Below, piece after piece: positions 32,103-41,503 of a stretch of 64,000 nt of DNA. The stretch comes from Arenicola marina (Eukaryota; Annelida; Polychaeta; Arenicolidae): the NCBI GenBank assembly GCA_964019135.1, contig OZ025264.1, positions 1,240,001 through 1,304,000 on the forward strand, given 5' to 3'. Numbering within the stretch: position 1 is the stretch's first letter; every line of letters begins with the position of its first letter. Under the pieces are notes generated by a model. It ran no database searches. It saw only the letters and a list, made by a program, of their open reading frames with translations, and was not told the DNA's origin. Position numbers and translations under genes: made by a program.

Positions 32103-32377
32103 TGTTGTAGCCTGGCCCGGATACGTGTCAATGAGACGAGCGAGATATCAGGTAGATTCCATTGAGGTTTTATTTCACCTTGTTACATTCGTACATCACG
32201 ACTGCCAAGTACCGATGTTAAGAGACGACTGGCAAGTGACGACTGCCCGTCGCACACAGTGACCGCGAGTGTACAGTTCCGAAAATATGGCCACTGCTCA
32301 AACTACTACTCATAGCACGGTGCTCATTGTGGTTCTACCTAATGGTTAACACTGGGTCGGGATCCAAATCTATGACA
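32103..32377 (-). repeat. 3' LTR of gypsy element 2
   Basis: On the minus strand it begins TGTCATAGATTTGG and ends GGCTACAACA. Contains AATAAA (plus-strand TTTATT near 32168). Being the 3' LTR, it faces acadm A and could supply promoter activity to it. Confidence 0.9.
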
Positions 32378-32392
32378 TCCCCCTTCTTGTAA
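32378..32392 (-). promoter_or_regulatory. Polypurine tract of gypsy element 2
   Basis: Minus strand reads CAAGAAGGGGGA directly before the 3' LTR. Confidence 0.75.
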
Positions 32393-32569
32393 AAAAAAGT
32401 TATACACTTTAGTCAACAGCTTTGAAGTTAACTAGCATTAATGCAGGACTCTGAGTATGACACAAATTAAGCGGTATGAGTCTGTGTTCGATGATATATC
32501 CTGTCAATAATGGCAAACTATATATATATATCCAATATTCAAAATAATTTCAACATTAGAGTCAATGAG

Positions 32570-34846
32570 TCACTTGGATATATTATGTCCATAACGGTTG
32601 GTTGGGCGCACAACTCGACCAGAGCGAGTTTGGTAGGTCGGTGTCTCCGTACTGTCAGACGTCTCAGGTAGCTTGAACGTGACAGTCTTCCTGGGGCTGA
32701 CTGGTGGTGTCTCTGTTGTTGACGATGTAGATGGGATGTCGGTGACTGACGTAGGTTTCAACGCTTGTTCTGCAGCTTGTAGTGGTAAGGCGTCGTCTGT
32801 GTTGGGAATATCCATAAGGTGACGACGGTTGCGACGATATCGTCCTCCGTTGGGGGTCTCAACGACGTACGATCTGGGTTCGTCGGAGTTTCCAACGACA
32901 CGTGCTGGGACCCAGCCTCCGGATGGGTCCTGCAGACGGACTTGCTGACCAGAAAGTAGGGTTGTCAAGGGTTGCGCATGTTCATCATATTTCGCTTTCT
33001 GAACTGCTTGGCGTTGAACCATGCGTTGTCTCACGTCGTCCTGAAACGAAGCGCGAATCCTCACGGGCAAGTTGGTTCGGATTCGCCGTCCCAGTAGGAG
33101 TTCCGCTGGGGATGGGATGGTGTCGTCGACTGGTGTTGAACGTAGACACAGCAAACCTAGGTATGGATCATCTCGAGATCTGTAGCTCTTCTCTAAGGAA
33201 CGTTTAACTGAGCGAACAGCTCGTTCCGCCATTCCGTTTGACTGCGCATACCCGGGTGAGCTAGTAACGTGGTCAATCATCCATTCTTTTGCGAATTGTT
33301 CATATGGTGCACCAGCGAACTGTGGTCCATTATCTGAGATTATCTTTTCGGGGACCCCATGTTCAGAGAAGATCTGTTTCGAGAGCTTGACTATTTGACT
33401 GCTTGTGGCGGATCCCGAAATTCTGCGTACAAAAGGAAACTTGCTGAAATAGTCCACTATCAGTAAATATTCAGATCCATTCCAGTGGAACAAGTCTGTA
33501 CCGACGACCTGCCATGGACGGGTAGGGATTTCATGTGACAAGAGGGGTTCCCTTTTTTGTCGTGGCTGGAGTTCTTGGCACACTCCACACCTGGACACAA
33601 CGTTCACAATGTCCTTATTGATGCAAGGCCAATAAACACAAGTCTTTGCTCGTAGCTTGGTTTTCGTCTCGCCCAAGTGTCCTTCGTGTAATCGTCGAAG
33701 AACATCGGATCGTAGGGATTCTGGTATCACAACTCTGTCCCCCATCATCACCATGCCATCCTCGATGCTCAGCTGGTCTCGTATTGACCAGTATGGTCGC
33801 AATGAGGACGATAATTCTTTCATCCGTTCCGGCCATCCAGCAATGATGATGTCACATAACCCACATAAGATGTGATCCTTGGCGGTTTCGCGCTGAAGTT
33901 CCTCGATCTTGTTATGACTGAACTGGACCAAGTCGACACGTATGTCCAGTTGGATCTGATGACGGTCTACCCCGGGAAGACGTGATAAGGCATCAGGTAA
34001 AATCATTTCGTTACCAGGGCGGTATGACAGTGTGAGGTTGTATCCCTGTAGTCGTAACAACATTCGTTGCAGTCTCGGAGGAGATGCTGTGAGATTCTTC
34101 ACGTGTATCATACTGAGTGGACGATGGTCGCTCTCCACCGTGAAATCCATGCCATACAAGTATGTATGAAAACGCTCACACGCGTACACAACGGCGAAAA
34201 GTTCCCGCTCGATATTGGCATATCGCTTTTCGGCTTCTGTCAAAGCCTTTGATGCGTAAATGACGGGTCGGCCCTCTTGCAGTAGCACTGCGGCGAGTCC
34301 CTGCTGGCTCGCATCCACTTGAACAACGATGCGTTTCGAGGGGTCGAAATATCGCAGTGTTGTGTCGTCTACTATGCTCTGTTTTAGGCTTGCGAAATCT
34401 GCATCGTGGCTCGGAGTCCAGTTGAAATCGATGTCTTTCTTCAGGAGTTCTCTCATGTTAGCTGATCGCTGAGAATGATGGGGTATGTATGGGCTGAGAT
34501 AGTTCACAAGTCCCATAAAATGCTGTAACTCCTTAGCGCTACTTGGAGCTGGAAGGTCATGGATGGCCTTCACCTTGGCTGGATCCGGATGAGCTCCATT
34601 GCAGTCGTAGATTGTGCCGAAGAACTTAATCTGCGGAACACCAATGATGCATTTGGTGCTATTGAACACCAACCCTTCGCGACGTGCTATATCCATCAGA
34701 TTCAATAGGTTCTGTTGGTGGTCAGCCTCATCTCTGCCGTAAACGATGACATCATCCGCGATGCTTACTGTACCACGACACTGTTCCAATATCATGTCCA
34801 TACGTTGTTGGAACACATCCTGTGACATGATTAGTCCAAAAGGCAT
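32570..34846 (-). CDS. pol: Gypsy element 2 pol: C-terminal RT, RNase H, integrase
   Basis: 758 codons. RT active site SIADDVIVYG lies near residue 30. RNase H: VVQVDASQQGLAAVL and [11 protein letters not shown]. Integrase: zinc finger HEGHLGETKTKLRA...CGVCQE and the catalytic D,D-35-E residues in VGTDLFHWNG, IISDNGPQFAG and SNGMAERAVRS. The Arg-rich tail YQTRSGRVVRPTNRY is common in metazoan gypsy elements. The first residues overlap the upstream frame. The frame change lies within RT, not at a gag-pol border, so it is a lesion rather than programmed frameshifting. Confidence 0.9.
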   Translation of the reverse strand: MPFGLIMSQDVFQQRMDMILEQCRGTVSIADDVIVYGRDEADHQQNLLNLMDIARREGLVFNSTKCIIGVPQIKFFGTIYDCNGAHPDPAKVKAIHDLPAPSSAKELQHFMGLVNYLSPYIPHHSQRSANMRELLKKDIDFNWTPSHDADFASLKQSIVDDTTLRYFDPSKRIVVQVDASQQGLAAVLLQEGRPVIYASKALTEAEKRYANIERELFAVVYACERFHTYLYGMDFTVESDHRPLSMIHVKNLTASPPRLQRMLLRLQGYNLTLSYRPGNEMILPDALSRLPGVDRHQIQLDIRVDLVQFSHNKIEELQRETAKDHILCGLCDIIIAGWPERMKELSSSLRPYWSIRDQLSIEDGMVMMGDRVVIPESLRSDVLRRLHEGHLGETKTKLRAKTCVYWPCINKDIVNVVSRCGVCQELQPRQKREPLLSHEIPTRPWQVVGTDLFHWNGSEYLLIVDYFSKFPFVRRISGSATSSQIVKLSKQIFSEHGVPEKIISDNGPQFAGAPYEQFAKEWMIDHVTSSPGYAQSNGMAERAVRSVKRSLEKSYRSRDDPYLGLLCLRSTPVDDTIPSPAELLLGRRIRTNLPVRIRASFQDDVRQRMVQRQAVQKAKYDEHAQPLTTLLSGQQVRLQDPSGGWVPARVVGNSDEPRSYVVETPNGGRYRRNRRHLMDIPNTDDALPLQAAEQALKPTSVTDIPSTSSTTETPPVSPRKTVTFKLPETSDSTETPTYQTRSGRVVRPTNRYGHNISK

Positions 34847-36623
34847 TCGGGTGAAACAGTATCTCCCGAAAGGGGGAGTTGAACGTGGTCAAGAGTTGGC
34901 TTTCTTCATCAAGTTTGACACTCCAGTATCCATTCTTTGCGTCCAACTTGGAAAAAACCGTTGCTCCATTTAGTTCGTGTATAATCTCTTCCACTGTCGG
35001 CGTCTTATGATGTGTGCGCATAATCGCCTTATTGAGATCTTTTGGATCCAAACAGATTCTGATCTGGCCTGATTCTTTCCGTGGAAATGTTATACTGGAA
35101 ACCCACGGAGTCGGCTGAACAACTTTGCGAATGACACCCAATGTCTCCATTTCTGTCAGCTCCTTCTCTATCTCGTCCTTCAACTTGATGGGGCACTTCC
35201 TCACAGCATGTACGACTGGTGGTACATGTGGATTTGTTGTGATGTGATAAGCTTCTTTGAATTCTCCAATGGTGTCGAACTGATCAGGATAGATTGCTTT
35301 CAAGTTCTCGATCGTGGATATCTTCTTTTGGTTTGCTTCCATTTCCAGCGCACAGTGAAGTGTTAACATGCGAAGATCTCGACAGCTAGGTAATCCTAAG
35401 ATGGCTGGACCGTGAGCTTCGGCGACATGGAACACACAGTCGTTCCAAACGGTGTCCTGAAATTGACATTTCATCGTGATGGTTCCATAGTTCTTGATCA
35501 CGGTGCCGTTATATGCTGTAAGCTGTGTCTTCCGGCTTTGATCAGTCATGTCTGGCAAGGGAAATCCTTCTCCGTCGAGCCATTTTGGAAACATCCGTCG
35601 AAATAGACGTAGGGGCAGCACGTTGCCTTGTGCGCCCGTGTCAACCTTGACACGAAGATCCGAAGGTAAAGTAGGACGATCCGGAAGCTGGATGTTGATT
35701 CTGGTGAAAACTTCATCCCTTGAATCCGTTCGATCAACTGCGCTAATGTTGACATTGACAGGGTCGAAAGACCAATTTTCGAAGGCATCTTCGACAGATC
35801 TGGTGTTCGATGCATCTACGGAATTTACATCTGTCTTATTTCTCGACCATGATGTTGAACGACGTCGTCTTCTGTCGACTGGACTGTCGACTTGTGTACG
35901 ACCGCGACTATTACCCCGCTTCTTCGCGCGACAAACATTCTGCCAATGTCCTTTTCTGTTGCACCAATGGCAGATGGCATTCCGTGCTGGACATGATTCT
36001 TTGGCATGATATTCACGCCCACAAAATGTACAATCCACACTTTTCCTTTTGACGGTATGAACGTCAGCGTTGTATGTCTGGCCTTGTACACTGTTGAACT
36101 GTGTCATATGCTTCATACTGGCCTCATGATTTTGACCAGTGGTGATTGCTGCATCCAATGTCAATGTCTTGTCTTTTCCAAGAAGTTCTTTCTGGATCTC
36201 CGGATATCGTATTCCTGCAATTATCTGCTCTATGATCCGGTCTTCAATTGCAGCAGCATCTCGAAATTCTGCTTTCGCTGCCTGTAGTCTGCAGCGGGTG
36301 ACGAAATCGTCGACACTCTCATTGGTGTGTTGCCTATACCGTTGTAGGCACAGACGGGCGAGTCGGAAATTGGACTTTGGTTCGATGTGCTGTTCAAATT
36401 TTCGCCAGATTGTATCTGCACTCGTGCGTTCATCAGCGGTTAGTGATGTCCAGGAGTTGAAAATGCGCAGACCTTCTTCACCGACAGCCAGTAGGATATG
36501 ATCCACCTGTTCGTCCGCCGTCACTTTCTTGACCCGAAAGAATAACTGGGAGCGTTGCTTGAAGATCTGGAAAGCACCGATCAAGTCTGTCGCAGACCAG
36601 TCTATATGCGGCGCTCCGTTCAT
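34752..36623 (-). CDS. gag: Gypsy element 2 gag, protease and N-terminal RT
   Basis: 623 codons from ATG at 36623 (MNGAPHIDWS). Gag capsid-like region, then two CX2CX4HX4C zinc knuckles (CTFCGREYHAKESC and CHWCNRKGHWQNVC), aspartic protease [13 protein letters not shown], then RT with [20 protein letters not shown] and FSKLDAKNGYWSVKL. A one-base insertion near 34869, just after the TTFNSPF motif, sends the frame into about 35 unrelated residues. Confidence 0.9.
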   Translation of the reverse strand: MNGAPHIDWSATDLIGAFQIFKQRSQLFFRVKKVTADEQVDHILLAVGEEGLRIFNSWTSLTADERTSADTIWRKFEQHIEPKSNFRLARLCLQRYRQHTNESVDDFVTRCRLQAAKAEFRDAAAIEDRIIEQIIAGIRYPEIQKELLGKDKTLTLDAAITTGQNHEASMKHMTQFNSVQGQTYNADVHTVKRKSVDCTFCGREYHAKESCPARNAICHWCNRKGHWQNVCRAKKRGNSRGRTQVDSPVDRRRRRSTSWSRNKTDVNSVDASNTRSVEDAFENWSFDPVNVNISAVDRTDSRDEVFTRINIQLPDRPTLPSDLRVKVDTGAQGNVLPLRLFRRMFPKWLDGEGFPLPDMTDQSRKTQLTAYNGTVIKNYGTITMKCQFQDTVWNDCVFHVAEAHGPAILGLPSCRDLRMLTLHCALEMEANQKKISTIENLKAIYPDQFDTIGEFKEAYHITTNPHVPPVVHAVRKCPIKLKDEIEKELTEMETLGVIRKVVQPTPWVSSITFPRKESGQIRICLDPKDLNKAIMRTHHKTPTVEEIIHELNGATVFSKLDAKNGYWSVKLDEESQLLTTFNSPFREILFHPNAFWTNHVTGCVPTTYGHDIGTVSWYSKHRG

Positions 36624-36725
36624 GGCGATTAGCAGTTTAGGCAGGCGGTAAGTTGTATGATTGTTTCACACATTCACCTTTGCAAGCACTAACGAATTGT
36701 CCATTTGCTACATATTATGCGGTTC

Positions 36726-36743
36726 GCTTTACCGCTGCCACCA
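36726..36743 (-). promoter_or_regulatory. Primer-binding site of gypsy element 2
   Basis: Minus strand directly after the 5' LTR reads TGGTGGCAGCGGTAAAGC. TGG fits a tRNA CCA end; I do not name the tRNA. Confidence 0.65.
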
Positions 36744-37017
36744 TGTTGTAGCCTGGCCCGGATACGTGTCAATGAGACGAGCGAGATATCAGGTAGATTC
36801 CATTGAGGTTTTATTTCACCTTGTTACATTCGTACATTACGACTGCCAAGTACCGATGTTAAGAGACGACTGGCAAGTGACGACTGCCCGTCGCACACAG
36901 TGACCGCGAGTGTACAGTTCCGAAAATAGGCCACTGCTCAAACTACTACTCATAGCACGGTGCTCATTGTGGTTCTACCTAATGGTTAACACTGGGTCGG
37001 GATCCAAATCTATGACA
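36744..37017 (-). repeat. 5' LTR of gypsy element 2
   Basis: 274 bp, one substitution and one single-base gap against the other LTR. Confidence 0.9.
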
Positions 37018-37022
37018 CGTTC

Positions 37023-38268
37023 CAGATACCCCAGGCGACATCTATCGTCAAAAAATGTACACTGCGTGTTACGGGTTAGGAAGCAGATTCTCGCATGCGT
37101 TTACCATGCATGCATGTGGAGTTAGTTAGTTCAGGTGCCCGGCTTCAACGTTCTTTTGTCAGGGGAAGGTTTGTTCTATGGCATTGTTATTCACAGAACA
37201 AACACACAAGATATCTCCATAAACTTTCCTATAAGTATTATATTATATAATGGAATCACAGCTTATATTTCACTAGATTAAGAACAGTTTAACAGTCCTA
37301 TATATCTGCTTGGCTCCCCGTTCGACATTCCTGGTTGCTACGCAACAAGGCCACTTCAGTGTACTCGGATGACAGTGAGTGTATGTACCGGTCCATATAA
37401 TCGCTGTATAACAAGTTAAAATGGGTACACATCTGGAACCAAGTTATGTATTCTGTACCACATATATCTCTGAATGAGATTTGTAATATATCTAGACAAA
37501 ATAGACGCCAATACGATCATTATTTCCGCACTGAAGAACAGCAGCAAACCGGGAATATGGCCGCTCACCTGCCACGCGCAGCGTTGTGACAATCATTACG
37601 TTCGCCGGTTGGCATTTATATCCGCTGTTCTCTCGGCTTTCGTGCCTCCATCTCGTTCTTAAAACGGTATTATATGATAGTCAAGATATTTATCTGTACA
37701 AAGTGGCTTTTTAATTTTTTGTTGACCTATGAAAAACTGTTGAAAATTATGCAGGTATAAATCAGTACTTGCCTTTGGCATGTTATGCAGCACAAAGCGA
37801 GCTAGAGCTACCCGAAAAACGCGCTTGCCAGAATTTCCCCTGGAACGGTCTGTTACTTGAAGATGCTGAAAACGGTAAAAACAACTGGATTTCCATGGTC
37901 CACGATACACTGTTTTCTCTGGGCTTGAGGGACATATGGCTGTGACAGAGCGTAGCTGATCAGATTTGCTTTATTTCGATTTCCAAGCAACGCATCTATC
38001 ACAGTTTCTTCCAAACTAAGTTAGCCGGACTAGCCTTGTTATCTCGCGGGTCTAAATATATTGAATACAGCAGTTTATTGTGCCAGGCAGACTATCTTGA
38101 CAAAGGCAACGAGGCAAATCGTTTTATGTACATGCACTAACGAAGCTGCGCGCTTTTAGTCATCGACTGAAGATAGAAACGGGAAGGGGAATGTCATTTT
38201 TTGTTAGTGTGTCCGCTGTATAGCAAATGAAGACGCACCATCTTACCAAAATATTACTGGCAAAGACC
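37023..38268. other. Spacer, no gene recognised
   Basis: Short open frames only, none with a recognisable domain. Confidence 0.4.
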
Positions 38269-38383
38269 TGGGCCCGTAAGTTCGAAAGGACCGGGGCCAA
38301 ATATTTCGCCACGCTCCATGCTTATGTCCTATTCTAGGGCGAAATATTTGGCCCCCGCCGTTTCGAACTTAAGGGCCCTGATC
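38269..38383. mobile_element. Hairpin MITE with ~41-bp arms
   Basis: GGGCCCGTAAGTTCGAAAGG with the following GGCCAAATATTTCGCC is mirrored by GGGCGAAATATTTGGCCCCC and TTCGAACTTAAGGGCCC, leaving a loop of about 26 bp and few mismatches. A related fragment (GAGGGCGAAATATTCCGCC) is at about 54010-54110 beside acadm B exon 10. Confidence 0.7.
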
Positions 38384-38714
38384 ATGCGAAATATATAGTC
38401 CTGATGACGACGACAAATTCAACAGTATTAAATAAGCTAACAGAATTCGTATACTGGGCGTTTGAACTATTAAGAGATTGAACTTCAAATAAGACTGTAT
38501 TGCGTGCTATGCATGTTATCTGTCAACACGAGGGCCCCGGGCCTATTGTTGAATTGAAATAAACCATTTATTAATTTTCACAGTCCCCCACCCGCCCCCG
38601 GTGGCATCCGCTCGATAGGGGTATCTTTTTCATCGCAACTGTCCGCTTGACGTCAAGAGGCACACGCGGAACCCCCCACCAGATGTGTAAAATAGTGCTC
38701 GCTCCGCAGGACAA

Positions 38715-38975
38715 TGAGGTCCCCCCCCCTACCCCCACGGAGTGTGGTGGTCCGGAGTTGGGGTTTGACCGGTGTGGATTGTCGGGGGGGGGGGGGCGTC
38801 TCCATTTGAGGCGATGTGGGTGTCCGGCAAATTATCTCGGAGGGGGGGGGGGGGTGTCCGTGGAGGGATTTCCGGGTGGGGGGGGGGGAGGGTTGTCCGA
38901 GGGGACATTGTCCGGGGGGGGGTGACTTGTCCTAGGGGGGAGGGGGGACTGACCGCAGAGGACACACGTTTTCCA
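38715..38975 (+). repeat. G-rich low-complexity repeat
   Basis: Runs of 8-14 G alternate with TGTCCG-containing words about every 30-45 bp. Very high G-quadruplex potential. No coding signature. Confidence 0.8.
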
Positions 38976-39057
38976 CCCTAACTTTAAAATTTGGGCTTAG
39001 AGAGCTGCTTTTCGGTTCAGAGTAACTTACGTCAGTAACATTGGTCAGAGAAAGCCG

Positions 39058-39245
39058 TAGGGCCACAGAGGCCCTTTTTCGATACGGCGATGTTTAAAAT
39101 CGACAACGCGACATTGGGGCTGCCTTAAAATCGACATGCGACACAAGACATGGACCTCTTCTCAAAATCGACACGAGACTTCGACCTCTTCTTAAAATCG
39201 ACATGCGACATGGATTTCTTAAAATCGACAATGTACGTGGTACAT
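39058..39245 (+). mobile_element. Truncated copy of the GGGCCCC-ended MITE
   Basis: Begins TAGGGCCACAGAGGCCC and carries four to five units of the TTAAAATCGACA(T/C)GCGACAT type. The same units occur in inverse orientation in the complete element at 61234-61465. The right end is not found here. Confidence 0.55.
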
Positions 39246-39359
39246 TTTACTCCCGGAGTGCACTCCCCACCCAGAGGAGGATCACGTAGATTTCCAAAAT
39301 GGCGTCCAGGCCCAAAAATACGTAATATATATATAAAGTAGTATTTTGGCCTGAACAAA

Positions 39360-40360
39360 ATCTGTAAATAATATTATAAGAACTAGAATTTAAAAAAAAA
39401 TAACACAACACGTACCCGTTGATTTATTTTATGGTACTGTTTAACGATCTTCAGGATTTGTGCAGTTCAGCAAGTGCAAGATTCACGCGGACCGCGGATT
39501 TTGCGTTTGGTTTATCTTGATCTTCACATGAACGGAAAGTATGAGTGCGCATGCTCCAAATATCTAAGAGAGTGCCGCCTTAGTTTGTTCCCGATGCAAA
39601 TTTTAGTGTCGTTAAAATTGTAAAACTGTGCCTACATAAATGCAGGTCTAGATGACCTACACACTGTGCAACATGCATCAATGTTAGTTCACATATGATT
39701 GAATTGTAACATTTTCATTACTTACTTCGTTAAATCGATTTTACTTTTCGTATCGCGTGTTCATTTGGCTGCCGCCATTCACTTCACAGATCTTGTCACT
39801 CAGCGCTCACCGCGGTGTCTGCGCGAAATATTTACATTGTAACTATATAGTTCAAACAAACCAACTGAAATTAATGGCTATAGAAATAAATCCTGTGAGC
39901 TCCAACTATAGATCTCTTATCTTTTTAAAGTCACAACATGGACCTTTTCCCCCTAGATATAAATTTAGGTTGGTCATTAGGCTCATAAGATTTACCGTGC
40001 CTGATGTCGGCAAACAGGGTATGCTGTAGTACCATGCAGGTGGCAAACTCGGACAGGGCCCGCCCATCTTACAGCCATAGAACCAGGGCTAGAACTAATG
40101 CCATATCATATCATCTCGCACTCGAGGCAATGCCAAATGCTTATCATCTCGCACTCGAGGCAAGCATATCCTCTTGCTTGGCCCTCTACACAAATCATAG
40201 ATTGGTCTCTGCATTTGAACAAGGGTGCACGTAGCCCTGACGCATGAGCCTCGCGACCTCAACCTTAGCCGCTGGTCAGAAGGGTAAAGTTTACTGGGCT
40301 ATGGTGCACACATATGTGTGTGTGGGGGGGGGGGGGGAGGGGGGGGGGCTACACTGAGAA
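39360..40360. other. Spacer, no gene recognised
   Basis: No domain or RNA gene seen. A G run of about 14 followed by further G runs lies at 40324-40348, just outside the left end of duplication block B. Confidence 0.4.
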
Positions 40361-41425
40361 CGGATTATGTAGTGGCCTTATCCCCGAAGATTAACAGTCT
40401 ATTTTGGGTAAAAACGACCCGACCCCGCCCGGACCGAGGCGGTTGTCAGTTTTTGAAACGAGCTCCATGTGCAGGACACTCCTGGCTCGGCCCGAGAGAT
40501 TGATGCTAGAGAGATCAACACCGACAGAGCCCGATATCTGGCACTTGATCTACACGCCACCAAAGCATCCGTATCGAGCTCAGTACGTTGGGGACGCAGT
40601 CAAATGAATCAATGTGTCAGTGTTCCATATGGACCCCATTTAGAATGCAGAACAATCTGCACGAATTCAGCCTATGTTTTTTTTCGGGAGGGGGGGAGGG
40701 GCGGGGGCAGGGGTGCAAGATTTGATCTGAAAATTTGAGAGTAGAACCAATCAAAAGGGTGGATTGGCCAGTTGTCTCCCCCCCCCCCCCTTTCTCATGG
40801 GTATAGGGAAGAAACCTCACCTGCACCCGTACCTGAACCAGGACCAAAGATGCGCATTGAAACATCCGCACCTGGACTGTAGTGAAGACACTCCAGATAT
40901 CTGACTGGCTGCAATATGGCCGCAGTTGTAATTGTGGACTGTACACCGTCATGTGGCGGAGACAACCACAGCGACACGGTAAGATAATGAATTGAAAGGA
41001 AGAAAAAACGTCGCAATTGGTTTAATACGAAATCTAAACAGAAATGTCATATATAAATATCAAACGAGGTAGACTTGGACGATGATTGCCTTTGGCTAGT
41101 GAACATGTGGGAATGGCAAGACATTATACGTACGTTGTCAGGGGCACCTACGTCAACTGCCATTAACTGACCCTACACTGTTCAGAAATCATATCTAGAC
41201 CATAGCCAGGGAGACAGTATGGCAAATTAAATCAGCCTGGTCCACTTCCAATAATTTCTTGCAGCTTCCTGCAGGCCCACTGTGAGCTTTTTGTACAGCT
41301 TTGCGTCGGAGCTTTTTCTCTGAGTTGCATAATCTGTTGGGACTTTCATTCAGTCATTCATGTGATTTTCTGTTGAGCCAAAGTGACTTTTCCACAAGAC
41401 TTTCTCTTTGGCCGCCGAAAGCGTT

Positions 41426-41503
41426 TCAAATTCTCTGTTGAGCCCTTCCTATCCATTCTCTGGCAATTATCAGTCGCTGAATCTGTGACGTTCCTTCGAA
41501 TAT
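41426..41503 (-). CDS. acadm: acadm B exon 13
   Basis: [20 protein letters not shown] then AQQRI and TGA at 41426-41428. Same length as copy A, one residue difference (Leu for Met). Acceptor TTCTTTGTAG. Confidence 0.9.
   Translation of the reverse strand: MFEGTSQIQRLIIAREWIGRAQQRI

Larger units (their letters stand above)
32103..37017 (-). mobile_element. Ty3/gypsy LTR retrotransposon 2, nearly intact
   Basis: LTRs 32103-32377 and 36744-37017 (about 275 bp, TG...CA, two differences counted). Perfect 5-bp target duplication CGTTC at 32098-32102 and 37018-37022. On the minus strand gag-protease-RT and RT-RNase H-integrase are in two overlapping frames, separated by one 1-base shift near 34869. 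A decayed relative lies at 51594-53715. The element lies about 0.43 kb upstream of the acadm A start codon, in the same orientation. Confidence 0.93.
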
